Shown piece by piece: positions 36,697 to 45,254 of a DNA stretch of 64,000 nucleotides. The first letter of the stretch is position 1. Each line of letters opens with the position of its first letter. A program made the position numbers and the translations under genes. The stretch is taken from NCBI RefSeq assembly GCF_019429565.1, contig NZ_JAHXSA010000001.1:1240001-1304000 (forward strand). Reading direction: 5' to 3'. Source of the stretch: Schaalia sp. ORNL0103. GTDB taxonomy: Bacteria > Actinomycetota > Actinomycetes > Actinomycetales > Actinomycetaceae. Under the pieces are notes generated by a model. That model ran no database searches. It was given only the letters and a program-made list of their open reading frames with translations, and was not told the DNA's origin.

Positions 36697-37014
36697 TCAG
36701 AGAATGACCGCAGTGCCCGTCGCGATGGCGGCGAGCATACCGTTGTTGGTGCCGGCGGTGAAGTAGTCGACCTTCACGCCGACGACCGCGTTGGCACCCA
36801 TGGCCTGGGCGCGGGCACACATTTCATTGACGGCGGTTGCGGAGGCGCCGCCGATCTCTTCCTCGTACTGGGAGGCGCGGCCACCGAACATGTTGGACAG
36901 GTTTGCACCGAAGTCCTTGAACATGTTGACGCCGGAGATCGCCTCGCCGGAGACCATGCCGATGTACTGCTTGACGGGCGCACCCTCAACGGTCGGGGTC
37001 GTCACAACGAGCAT
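36697..37014 (-). CDS. YbjQ/UPF0145-family protein
   Basis: About 105 residues. The motifs YIGMVSGEAISGVNMFKDF, NEMCARAQAMGANAVVGVK and the C-terminal GTAVIL are those of the YbjQ (UPF0145, 'heavy-metal-binding domain') family, which forms oligomeric rings of unclear function. Two adjacent ATGs exist (37017 and 37014). AAGGAG is six bases before the second but only three before the first, so 37014 is preferred. It is monocistronic, with its own terminator. Confidence 0.85.
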   Translation of the reverse strand: MLVVTTPTVEGAPVKQYIGMVSGEAISGVNMFKDFGANLSNMFGGRASQYEEEIGGASATAVNEMCARAQAMGANAVVGVKVDYFTAGTNNGMLAAIATGTAVIL

Positions 37015-37195
37015 CATTCACTCCTTCATAGGGGGCTAACGTGGCAACACTACCCGCGATCCCGCGCGGAGGCTAGTAGGCGCTCAGGCAAACATCCGAT
37101 CGACACACTCCGCTACCATAGCGCACAAATCAGCATCTAAACATACTCCTAAACCACTATGCATAAATCCAACAATAACCTAACTTCAGAATGAA

Positions 37196-38623
37196 TTAAA
37201 TTACACCTATATCCCAAGAACCATCATCACGAATATGACAATCATACGCAGACAGAACCTGTGCTATGGATAGCAGTTCCATCGATTGCCTGTAACGAGG
37301 AAATACCACATCTCCTGCTCCAGCAACATACACCGCCAACAGGCGAACTATCATTTCATTAATTTTGGAGACAACTCTAACTTTCACACCATCCGGAAAA
37401 CTACCCCGACTAGCATGCTTAATCGAGTTATAGACTGCCGCAATCGCCCGCGATAAACCCTCTACACTTTCAATCTGATCAGGCCACTTAATATCAAGCA
37501 CAGTAAGGCACCTGTATACACAGACAGCTATCGGCACGTTACGCTGCCCCCGTCTAGCGCCTACACACTCCTCTCCTTCAACACTCTCAAGCTTCGACGC
37601 CGCAGCCTCTATACTCATGCACGTTGAGATAATAGAATCCTCAACAATTCCACCTTTACGACCAAGGACATTAGCACTTGGCAGAATAAAGCGCTCCCAT
37701 TCATCATACAGGTTAGCCCATCGCTCGAGACCTTCCACTCCAATTTCCCCAAGCGAAGCGATAGGATACCTCAGCCCTTTCATGTCCGGGATAGGTTCAA
37801 CCTTCTCTCGAACTGTATCTGCGCTAACAAACTCGACAGAAGATATGTGAGTAACATCAGAGCCGGAGACAAAACGTGCCGACACATTCTCATCTCGCAG
37901 ACAATGACGACGAAAAGACAATTGCCTACCAAAAATAAATGTCATAAAGTTCTTAAACTTTTGATGTTCGTATAAATGATCCGCAGCCGCTTTCGCACCA
38001 GATTCAAACTTACTAACAAGCGAAACATTACCGTCCACAAATATACGCTGTTTATACCCATCTTGAGTCGACCTCCCCTCCCAAGTAGTTCGCAATTCCA
38101 TTCGAGCACCCCCCTGACTCCAGGTAGCAATTTGATTTGACCCCGTTTTGATTTCAAGGGATTCAGCACATCCTCGCTCATCCATAATTGGATTCTCAGA
38201 CAATGCATATACTGGAGACCAAACATTAAGACCATCAATCCAACTCGCAATCTCACCAACCGCAAGAGACTCTAAGCTCCCTCTTAACGTGACCCCTAAT
38301 ACCGAATAGGAAGGACAAAATCTACCAATTGATGCAACACTATACCCGAAAGCCTCATTATATGATCGCCATCTATTCTCGTACAAACCAATTGCACCAT
38401 TCGTAGTTAGCAAAACGAGAGCTGAAGGAATTTCCCTATTCTCAAACCATTTCCGCACTCTTGCAAAATTCTGCACTTCTCCATCTAACACATACGGCAC
38501 CTCAACTACGACTCCTTCATCAGGCGTGAGTCTCAATGTCGCCCCCACATAGAAACTATCATTTTCACAATCCACAAGGAGACCAGTGATACTATCTCCA
38601 AAATCAAGGTCAATCTGTCCCAT
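37196..38623 (-). CDS. ApeA-like candidate antiphage protein, HEPN-type C-terminus
   Basis: About 475 residues. The N-terminal half fits the ApeA N-terminal domain by eye (beta-rich, GATLRLTPDEG, later VGEIASWIDG). The C-terminal third is helical with VYNSIKHASRG, where HEPN RNases of this class normally have an RNxxxH-like motif; here Arg is replaced by Tyr. ApeA proteins are single-gene abortive-infection systems. The gene is markedly AT-richer than everything around it, suggesting horizontal acquisition. ATG 38623 is chosen over GTG 38629; neither has a clear ribosome-binding site. Family assignment is tentative. Confidence 0.5.
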   Translation of the reverse strand: MGQIDLDFGDSITGLLVDCENDSFYVGATLRLTPDEGVVVEVPYVLDGEVQNFARVRKWFENREIPSALVLLTTNGAIGLYENRWRSYNEAFGYSVASIGRFCPSYSVLGVTLRGSLESLAVGEIASWIDGLNVWSPVYALSENPIMDERGCAESLEIKTGSNQIATWSQGGARMELRTTWEGRSTQDGYKQRIFVDGNVSLVSKFESGAKAAADHLYEHQKFKNFMTFIFGRQLSFRRHCLRDENVSARFVSGSDVTHISSVEFVSADTVREKVEPIPDMKGLRYPIASLGEIGVEGLERWANLYDEWERFILPSANVLGRKGGIVEDSIISTCMSIEAAASKLESVEGEECVGARRGQRNVPIAVCVYRCLTVLDIKWPDQIESVEGLSRAIAAVYNSIKHASRGSFPDGVKVRVVSKINEMIVRLLAVYVAGAGDVVFPRYRQSMELLSIAQVLSAYDCHIRDDGSWDIGVI

Positions 38624-38704
38624 GAGCACATTTTGTCATCGGCCCTACGGTTTGCGCAGGCGTTTCACCAACTCTCAATTTTTCTATTTTCACGGAGTTC
38701 CGAT

Positions 38705-39490
38705 ATGAAGATGCACGTCTACGGGCCCGGCGGGGAAAACTCCCCCACCGTCCTCATCATTCACCCGATGTTGTCCTCGGCCTCGAGCATGAAGGCAGCC
38801 CTCTGCGATCACATGGGTCCCGGCCTGCGTTTTCTCGTGCCGGACCTGTCCGCCCACGGGGACGAGGCCTCGGCCCCCTACGTGTCAGCGACCGCGGAAG
38901 CGGGGGCGATCCACGAGTGGCTATCCTCCCACGGGGTGCGTCACCTATCGCTGGGGTTCGCGGCGTCGCTCGGCGGGGTTGTCCTGTTCGAGCTGCTGCG
39001 TTTCCCGGACCTCTCGTTTGATCGACTGTTCATCGAGGGGGTGAGCTTCTACTCGGGCGGACCCGTGGCCCGAGTCGGCGGGGCAGTTCTCAGCCGCGTG
39101 ATGGTCGCGAAACACCGGAAGGCCGTCCGCGACCCCGAGGCGGGGGCACGCAAGCTCGCACGCCTCTACGGCGAGGAGGCCGCACACTCAATGGCCGCCA
39201 GTTTCGCAGCGATGAGCGAGGACAGCGTCCGCGCGATCGTGCACGACTGCTCGCATGTCAGCCTGCCACCCCTCTCCCCCACCACCCAGCAGCGCTGCAC
39301 CTTCGCGTATGGGGAGAAAGACTCCGACCTGCGGCTCGCGCGCCGCGTGGTCCCACGCCTCTATCCGGAGGTGGAGCTGCGCGTCTGGTCAGGCTGGGGG
39401 CACTGCGAGCGCATGAGCCGTGACTCGGTCGCCTACGGGGCGATGCTGCGGAACGTCGCCCTGGGCTCGGCATCTACTGATCGTTCGTGA
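38705..39490 (+). CDS. Alpha/beta hydrolase-like protein
   Basis: About 261 residues. LIIHPMLSSASSMKAALCDH is the oxyanion strand region, VPDLSAHGDEA the usual 'DLRGHG' turn, and GFAASLGGVVLFELL replaces the nucleophile elbow GxSxGG, with Ala in the first position and Ser at the nucleophile place. A late Asp (EKDSD) and His (GWGHCERM) complete a plausible triad. ATG 38705 has GGAG seven bases upstream; the longer frame starts without one. It runs convergently into the methyltransferase gene and overlaps it by 17 bp. Substrate unknown. Confidence 0.7.
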   Translation: MKMHVYGPGGENSPTVLIIHPMLSSASSMKAALCDHMGPGLRFLVPDLSAHGDEASAPYVSATAEAGAIHEWLSSHGVRHLSLGFAASLGGVVLFELLRFPDLSFDRLFIEGVSFYSGGPVARVGGAVLSRVMVAKHRKAVRDPEAGARKLARLYGEEAAHSMAASFAAMSEDSVRAIVHDCSHVSLPPLSPTTQQRCTFAYGEKDSDLRLARRVVPRLYPEVELRVWSGWGHCERMSRDSVAYGAMLRNVALGSASTDRS

Positions 39491-40076
39491 AGGAGGCGAT
39501 CACGCAGGGAATTCGACCTCGCACGACGCGGTAGGTGACGCCCATGCAGCCCATACGCTCAAAGAACGCCCGGTACGACACCGGGTCGAAGTGCTCCTGG
39601 AAGTGCACGCCGAATCGGGAGATCACCCTCAGGAACATGGTGTACGCCCGCTTCTTGGGAATCACGTAGGTGGGCACGATGATCATGCCACCCGGGCGCA
39701 CGACCCGCTTGAGTTCCTTGAGCGCGTCGCCCGGTTCAGGCAGCAAGTGGATGATGTTGCCCGCCACGACGGCGTCGAACGAGTCGTTCGCGTAGCGCAA
39801 GTCGGTGATATCCGCCTGCTCGACGGTGACGTTCGAGTGTTTCGCGAGCTTCTTGCGTGCCTGCTTGAGCATCCCCTCGGAATAGTCGGTCGCGACCACA
39901 CGCGCGCATGCGGGGGCGATGGCCGCGCTAATCGCGCCCGTTCCGCACGCACATTCGAGCACGGTGTCACCGGGACGAATCAACCGGGCAACGGCACCGC
40001 CCGTCCCGTCGTACACTCTCCTGTTGAGCGCGTTGACCGCGAGGTCGTAGAGCGGGGCAACTCGATCCCAAATCAT
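39474..40076 (-). CDS. SAM-dependent class I methyltransferase
   Basis: About 200 residues. VLECACGTGAIS is the SAM-binding motif I (usual DxGxGTG with small changes), ATDYSEGMLKQA motif II and DSFDAVVAGNIIHLLPEP motif IV. ELKRVVRPGGMIIVPTY follows, as in UbiE/Methyltransf_11 proteins. ATG 40076 has GGAGG upstream; the longer frame lacks one. The target (lipid, quinone or small molecule) cannot be told. Its 3' end overlaps the convergent hydrolase gene. Confidence 0.82.
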   Translation of the reverse strand: MIWDRVAPLYDLAVNALNRRVYDGTGGAVARLIRPGDTVLECACGTGAISAAIAPACARVVATDYSEGMLKQARKKLAKHSNVTVEQADITDLRYANDSFDAVVAGNIIHLLPEPGDALKELKRVVRPGGMIIVPTYVIPKKRAYTMFLRVISRFGVHFQEHFDPVSYRAFFERMGCMGVTYRVVRGRIPCVIASFTNDQ

Positions 40077-40234
40077 GCCAGCACCTCCGTGTGCTTGTGC
40101 GTTGCGCGGGCCTTGAGCCGTCGCGATACAGGAAATGCTACGCCCGAGAAGGCGACACCGGGGTGAAACGGGTTCTGCGCACGGGGACATATCCGCGTAG
40201 TCGCCTTCAGCACGCGAATCGGCCTGCTGCGCAC

Positions 40235-40600
40235 CTACATCCGCCGCGAGGAACACGCGTGGATGAAGGCACCGACGCTATGGGCCCCGAAGCCAAGGAG
40301 GCTGTAGCCCACCCCGTAGATGAGCGCGCTGTCATTGAGAAACAGGTACATCGGCGCCAGGAAACACACGAAGGGCGCGAGCAGCCACAGGAGGCTGAAG
40401 CCATCCTTCACGCCATCCCAAGCGCCAAAGCCCATCGCAAGGATCGGCAGGATCGCGAGCAGGATCAGGAACACGAGGCTCTTCACGATCTCCATCGAGT
40501 CCGAGACGCGCGAGAGACTAAACCACGCCGCCGGCACCAGCAGGTAGATGCCGAACAGCACGGCGATACGAATCCACGTTGATTTTGTCGCCCACCTCAT
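40235..40600 (-). CDS. Small multi-pass membrane protein of unknown function
   Basis: 121 residues with three or four hydrophobic helices (IAVLFGIYLLVPAAWFSL, SLVFLILLAILPILAMGFGA, LLWLLAPFVCFLAPMYLFL) and a short basic C-terminus. I do not recognise a family. The ATG at 40600 has only a weak upstream purine run. It lies between the methyltransferase gene and a small Cys-rich protein, all on the minus strand. Confidence 0.6.
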   Translation of the reverse strand: MRWATKSTWIRIAVLFGIYLLVPAAWFSLSRVSDSMEIVKSLVFLILLAILPILAMGFGAWDGVKDGFSLLWLLAPFVCFLAPMYLFLNDSALIYGVGYSLLGFGAHSVGAFIHACSSRRM

Positions 40601-40723
40601 GACTCAATGATAGCCGTGTCGCATGAAGAAAAAAGCTCTTTGACACGTCCGCTGTGCGGGCCGCAAAATGGGCGCAAATGAACCAGCGTCGCGGCTCGCG
40701 CGACGCTACCAGAGGGCTGACGC

Positions 40724-40903
40724 CTACTTGCAAAAGCTGCCGAAGAAACCGCGCTTCTTCTCGGCGGCGGCGTACTCCTCGTCGGAATGGTTCTTATCGC
40801 ACCACTGATCCGCGGGAACCTGCTCCTTCACCGAGTCGATGTGCTTGCCGCAGCCCTTCCAGGTGGTCTTTCCGCATACCTCGCAGGTGGTGGGTCGACA
40901 CAT
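40724..40903 (-). CDS. 59-residue Cys-rich small protein
   Basis: Starts MCRPTTCEVCGKTTWKGCGK at an ATG preceded by GGAGGCAATC and ends FFGSFCK. The CxxC plus further Cys and His residues (GCGKH, DQWCDKNH) suggest a small zinc-binding or redox protein. Similar short proteins with a CxxCGKTTW-type start are, to my knowledge, widespread in actinobacteria, with no assigned role. The strong ribosome-binding site and conserved-looking start support a real gene. Confidence 0.75.
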   Translation of the reverse strand: MCRPTTCEVCGKTTWKGCGKHIDSVKEQVPADQWCDKNHSDEEYAAAEKKRGFFGSFCK

Positions 40904-41120
40904 GATTGCCTCCTTCGTTGTTGCGCCGCGAATCCGTCATTGGATCCGGGCCGTGGTGTTGCGAGCTTCCGCCCTCCCCATGCTGGTTGCACCGTCGCAT
41001 GAGGCCAGCCGAAGGAAGGGGAACTCGTGTTCGTCGGTCGCAATGCTCCCGGTTTTGACTAGAAATTCTACTGCTTCGCGGTCCGACGCGTGGTCGTTTG
41101 CGAGGCAGAAGTCCTCGGGC

Positions 41121-42797
41121 TTAGCCCTCCCCCTTCACCAGCACGGCCTCAGCCTTCTCTCCGAGCCACGCGCGCAGCGTCTGAATGCCGCCCGACAGCA
41201 TCGTGGCGTTGAAGCCCGCGTGGCGCACGATGCGGTAGCCGATCCAGGAGCGCACTCCCGCGGCGCACATGACGACGAAGGGCTGGTCGCCGACGTTCTC
41301 GTCGACCCAAGCGCGGACTTCATCGAGGCGGTCGCGCAGCTGGGTGTGGGGAATGTTGAGGGAGTTCGGCATGTGCCCGGCCGCGTACTCCCCCACCGTG
41401 CGCACGTCCAGGACCGGCATGTCCTCGGTGAGGGCGTCGGGGCCGATGAGGACGAGCTCGCCGGTCAGCACGTTGTGGGCGACCATGCCGGTCTGGTTGA
41501 CGGGGTCCTTGGCTTGGCCGTAGGGCGGCGCGTAGGCGAGGTCCAGATCGATGAGGTCCGTCGCTTTCAGGCCCGCTCGCATGGCGGTCGCAATGACGTC
41601 GATGCGGCGGTCCACGCCGTCGGCACCCACGGCTTGCGCGCCCAGAATCTCCCCATCCGCGCCCACGTGCATGAGGATATGCACGGGCTTGGCGCCCGGG
41701 AAATAGCCCGCGTGCTGGTTAGCGTGCGTGTGCACCGTGAAGTACTCCGCGCCCAAGGCATCCAGGGTCGCGCGGTTGGCGCCGGTCATGGCGGCGGTGA
41801 GGCTACCAACCCGAACGATTGCGGTGCCCTGGGGGCTCGGGATGGGGCGCGCGGTGGCCTCGCCGTGTTCCGCGTCCGCGATCGCGTCGGCGACGAGGCG
41901 TCCCCCTCGGTTCGCGGGTCCGGCCAGGGCGACAGGGCGGTCGTAGTCGCGGCCAATCGTGCCATCGCCGACCGCGTAGACGTCGTCAGCACTGGTACGC
42001 CCGTGCTCGTCGACGAGGATGTAGCCGCGGTTGGTCTCGATGCCCGCGGCCTCGGCGAAGGCGGTGTCGGGGCGCACGCCGGCCGATAGGACGATGACGT
42101 CGGCGTCCAGCTTGGCGCCATCGGAGAGTGTCACCGAGTCGTGGTCGTCGCCGTGGGTGATGGTCTGGGCGGCGACGCCCGCATGGACGTGCACGCCGAG
42201 GGCGCGCAGCTCGCGGGTGACCAGCGTGGCCATTTCGACTTCGAGGGGTGGTAAGACGTGTTCGGCGTACTCGACGAGGTGGGTTTCGAAGCCTCGCTGT
42301 GCGAGGGCTTCGGTGGCCTCGATGCCGATGAACCCGGCTCCGAGGACGACGGCTTGCGTGCCCGAGGCCTCGCGCAGGGCGAGGGCATCGTCGACCGTGC
42401 GCAGGGTGTGCACGCGCGGGGAGTCGAGGCCGTCGATCGGGGGCCGGCTCGCGAGGGCTCCTGGGGAGAGGATCAGGTGATCGTAGGTGAGCGTGTAGGC
42501 CTCGCCGGTCTCAGTGTTCGTGACCTGGACGCTGTGCGCGCCCGGGTCGAGCGCGGTGACCTCGGAGTTGATGCGCACGTCGAGGTTGAGCGCAGCTTTG
42601 AGGGTTTGCGGGGTGTGGAGGAGGAGCTTGGCGGGGTCTTCGATCTCGCCGCCGACATAGTACGGGAGCCCGCAGTTCGCGAAGGACACGTACTTGCTGC
42701 GCTCCAGCACGATGATCTCGGCTCCCTCGTCGCGCCTGCGCAGGCGTGCCGCCGCGCTCATGCCACCCGCGACTCCTCCGACGACTACTACTCGCAT
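41121..42797 (-). CDS. CoA-disulfide reductase with C-terminal rhodanese domain
   Basis: 558 residues. The N-terminus has the FAD-binding GGVAGGMSAAARLRRRD, then SFANCGLPYY with the single redox Cys42 typical of CoA-disulfide/polysulfide reductases, and an NAD-binding VVLGAGFIGIE. A rhodanese domain follows from ~residue 460 (VLDVRTVGEYAAGHMPNS) with active-site CAAGVRS. Such CoADR-RHD proteins reduce CoA disulfides, CoA persulfide or polysulfide with NAD(P)H. A perfect CsoR/CstR-type palindrome lies 51 bp upstream, consistent with control by persulfide or copper. Confidence 0.88.
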   Translation of the reverse strand: MRVVVVGGVAGGMSAAARLRRRDEGAEIIVLERSKYVSFANCGLPYYVGGEIEDPAKLLLHTPQTLKAALNLDVRINSEVTALDPGAHSVQVTNTETGEAYTLTYDHLILSPGALASRPPIDGLDSPRVHTLRTVDDALALREASGTQAVVLGAGFIGIEATEALAQRGFETHLVEYAEHVLPPLEVEMATLVTRELRALGVHVHAGVAAQTITHGDDHDSVTLSDGAKLDADVIVLSAGVRPDTAFAEAAGIETNRGYILVDEHGRTSADDVYAVGDGTIGRDYDRPVALAGPANRGGRLVADAIADAEHGEATARPIPSPQGTAIVRVGSLTAAMTGANRATLDALGAEYFTVHTHANQHAGYFPGAKPVHILMHVGADGEILGAQAVGADGVDRRIDVIATAMRAGLKATDLIDLDLAYAPPYGQAKDPVNQTGMVAHNVLTGELVLIGPDALTEDMPVLDVRTVGEYAAGHMPNSLNIPHTQLRDRLDEVRAWVDENVGDQPFVVMCAAGVRSWIGYRIVRHAGFNATMLSGGIQTLRAWLGEKAEAVLVKGEG

Positions 42798-42847
42798 GTT
42801 CGGCTCACTTTCTGGCTCGAGGGCTGGTCTTCTTCAACAACCCCAAT

Positions 42848-42866
42848 GATACCCCTGAGGGGTATC
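42848..42866. promoter_or_regulatory. CsoR/CstR-type operator of the CoA-disulfide reductase gene
   Basis: GATACCCCTGAGGGGTATC is a perfect 19-bp palindrome around TGA. It closely matches the TACCCCnnnGGGGTA-type sites bound by copper (CsoR) and persulfide (CstR) sensors of the CsoR family. The downstream gene's rhodanese/CoADR domains favour a persulfide sensor, but no such regulator is in the window. Confidence 0.65.
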
Positions 42867-43223
42867 TAACGGGTTTTGAATGCGGGAATTCTGACTAGTT
42901 CACAGGCCCCTAGCCTCTCACGATGACCGCAACGAATCCTTGCACAAGAGTTCGTCGTGGCCGGGATGCGCGAAGGAAAACAGCTCGCACCCCAACTTTC
43001 GAGACAGGTTTCCCCACAGCACCCAAAAAGAAGCAGAGTACGTTACGCCCCCCGACGGGTCCATTATCGCCAATCCGCACATTGTGACACACTTAGGAAT
43101 GCGGACTCCGATGATGGAACAGTGGAGGCTACCCCCATGGCCTGCCCAGGTCCAGTACCCCTCACGCACATGTTCGAACTCAACCGATTGTGAACACATC
43201 TAAGGCTTGGAAAGGATAAAAAA
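42867..43223. other. Intergenic region between the reductase and the restriction-modification genes
   Basis: I find no convincing gene. Base composition drops from GC-rich to mixed along it, marking the left edge of the transferred restriction-modification segment. GGAAAGGA just before 43224 is the ribosome-binding site of the first RM gene. Confidence 0.5.
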
Positions 43224-45254
43224 ATGGCCAAGCAAGCAAAATCAGTCGAACCTCAAGTCGCTGACCGTTGCAACCGCTGGATGAGCGACATGGGGCTGGA
43301 CTACAAGCTTGAACAAGAACCTCTCAACGAGGAGATCGACAAAGCTCTATCCGAATACGAGTCCAAAGGCGGAGGGAAGGGCGGGAACCGTCCAGACGCA
43401 AAACTACTGCTGACCGACAGTGAAAACAAGCACTGGCCCATACTCATCGAGTACAAGGGCTACCGCGACAAGCTCATCAAGTGTGACGCGCAAGGCCATA
43501 TCGCTAACCGGGACAGCAAGGGCGAACCCGACTACCGAAACATCGCAAAGTTCGCAGTCAATGGCGCGGTTCACTATGCCAACGCCCTGCTTCACTTCAC
43601 CGGATACTCGGACATCATTGCCATCGGCGTTACCGGATACCTCAATCCAGATGACGGCAAGCTGCACCATGAGATTGGCGTCTACTATGTGTCACGCTCC
43701 AACCTGGGCGTGGGGCAGAAGGTCGCGGACTTTATCGACTTGAGCTTCCTCGCCCCCAAACACTTCGATGGCTTCATCAAACAAGTCAAGCAACTGTCTC
43801 TCACGCAGCGCGAGCTTGAGGCTCTGCGAGAAAAGCGCGAGGGCGAGATTACCGCCAGTCTCACCAAACTCAACAACGACATCTACCAAAACGAGAAGGG
43901 TATCGGGGAGTCGGACCGCGTCTACCTGGTGGCCGCGTCGATCATTGCCACGCTCGGTATCCCTGACTATGTCGCACCACTGGACAAGGCAGACCTCAAA
44001 TCGTCAACTGAGGTCGGTAGTCGCGACGGAGACATCATTCATCGGAAGATTCAAGCGTTCTTACAGCACAAGAATCTACCCGAAGAAAAGCGGAAGTTCG
44101 TCGTAAACACATTGTCGAATGTGCTGCTACAAGAGCGGATCAACAAGCCAGAAAACGGCGAGAGCCAGCTTCGGCGTATCTTCTCCAAGATCATCGACGA
44201 CCTGGGAATTTACTACAAGATCGGCCTGACCACTGATTTCACTGGCCGCCTGTTCAACGAAATGTACTCATGGCTCGGCTTTAGCCAGGACAAGCTCAAC
44301 GATGTGGTGTTGACGCCATCGTATGTGGCAACGCTGTTGGTCAGGCTAGCGCGTGTCAACAAAGACTCGCACGTATGGGATTTCGCTACCGGCTCCGCTG
44401 GACTGCTGGTTGCTGCGATGAACGAGATGCTCGCTGATGCGAAGAGAACTATCAAGTCCCCCGAAGACTCGGCTCGCAAGGAAGCTGAGATCAAGGCGAA
44501 TCAGCTGCTGGGCATTGAAATCCTGCCTAGCGTCTACATGCTTGCCGTGCTCAACATGATCCTCATGGGCGATGGATCCTCGAACATCCTCAACAGAGAC
44601 TCTCTTAAGGAATTTGACGGTGGGGACGCCCCATTTTCTGCAGACGCATTTATCCTCAACCCACCATATTCGGCACCCGGAAATGGAATGGTCTTTGTGG
44701 AAAAGGCTTTAGCAATGATGTCTAGCGGATACGCGGCTGTCATCATTCAGGGGTCCGCGGGATCCGGAAAAGCTATCGATTACAACCGGCGAATTCTCAC
44801 CCACTCCAAGCTGCTGGCCAGCATCAAAATGCCTATAGACCTGTTCCTCGGCAAGTCAAGCGTCCAGACCTATGTTTACGTCTTCCGCGTCGGTGAGGCA
44901 CACCAGACGGATGACACAGTTCGCTTCATTGACTTCACTGATGACGGGTATGAACGGTCAAACCGCAAAAAGGCACGCATCAACCTGAAGGATGTTAACC
45001 ATGCGACGGAGCGTTACGCAGAGCTGGTTGACGTGGTGCACTATGGGGCAAAAAAGCTCCACCATATTCGCCCACAAGACTTCTTCGAGGGCGCCATCGA
45101 CCCGACCAACGGCGCTGATTGGAATCAGAGTGCTCCCATTGACATCACGCCAACTTTGGAAGACTTCAAGAAGACTGTGTCCGACTATCTCGCTTGGGAA
45201 GTCTCAACGCTCTTGAAGAACATCAAGCTGGAGGACGATCGCCTGGGAAAATAG
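43224..45254 (+). CDS. BcgI-like restriction endonuclease-methyltransferase subunit (A)
   Basis: 676 residues joining a nuclease and an adenine methyltransferase in one chain. Near the N-terminus, PD58...E76-Y-K78 (RPDAKLLL, LIEYKG) is a PD-(D/E)xK nuclease centre. After a helical linker comes an HsdM-like domain with SAM motif DFATGSAG (~386-393) and catalytic NPPY (479-482), modifying N6-adenine. Together with the specificity subunit that follows, this is the layout of type IIB BcgI-like systems, which cut on both sides of a split target. Composition is less GC-rich than the chromosome, suggesting transfer. Confidence 0.8.
   Translation: MAKQAKSVEPQVADRCNRWMSDMGLDYKLEQEPLNEEIDKALSEYESKGGGKGGNRPDAKLLLTDSENKHWPILIEYKGYRDKLIKCDAQGHIANRDSKGEPDYRNIAKFAVNGAVHYANALLHFTGYSDIIAIGVTGYLNPDDGKLHHEIGVYYVSRSNLGVGQKVADFIDLSFLAPKHFDGFIKQVKQLSLTQRELEALREKREGEITASLTKLNNDIYQNEKGIGESDRVYLVAASIIATLGIPDYVAPLDKADLKSSTEVGSRDGDIIHRKIQAFLQHKNLPEEKRKFVVNTLSNVLLQERINKPENGESQLRRIFSKIIDDLGIYYKIGLTTDFTGRLFNEMYSWLGFSQDKLNDVVLTPSYVATLLVRLARVNKDSHVWDFATGSAGLLVAAMNEMLADAKRTIKSPEDSARKEAEIKANQLLGIEILPSVYMLAVLNMILMGDGSSNILNRDSLKEFDGGDAPFSADAFILNPPYSAPGNGMVFVEKALAMMSSGYAAVIIQGSAGSGKAIDYNRRILTHSKLLASIKMPIDLFLGKSSVQTYVYVFRVGEAHQTDDTVRFIDFTDDGYERSNRKKARINLKDVNHATERYAELVDVVHYGAKKLHHIRPQDFFEGAIDPTNGADWNQSAPIDITPTLEDFKKTVSDYLAWEVSTLLKNIKLEDDRLGK

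Noticed and set aside
40904-41120. Possible extra small gene between the Cys-rich protein and the reductase
   Set aside because: No frame with a ribosome-binding site and sensible composition was found.
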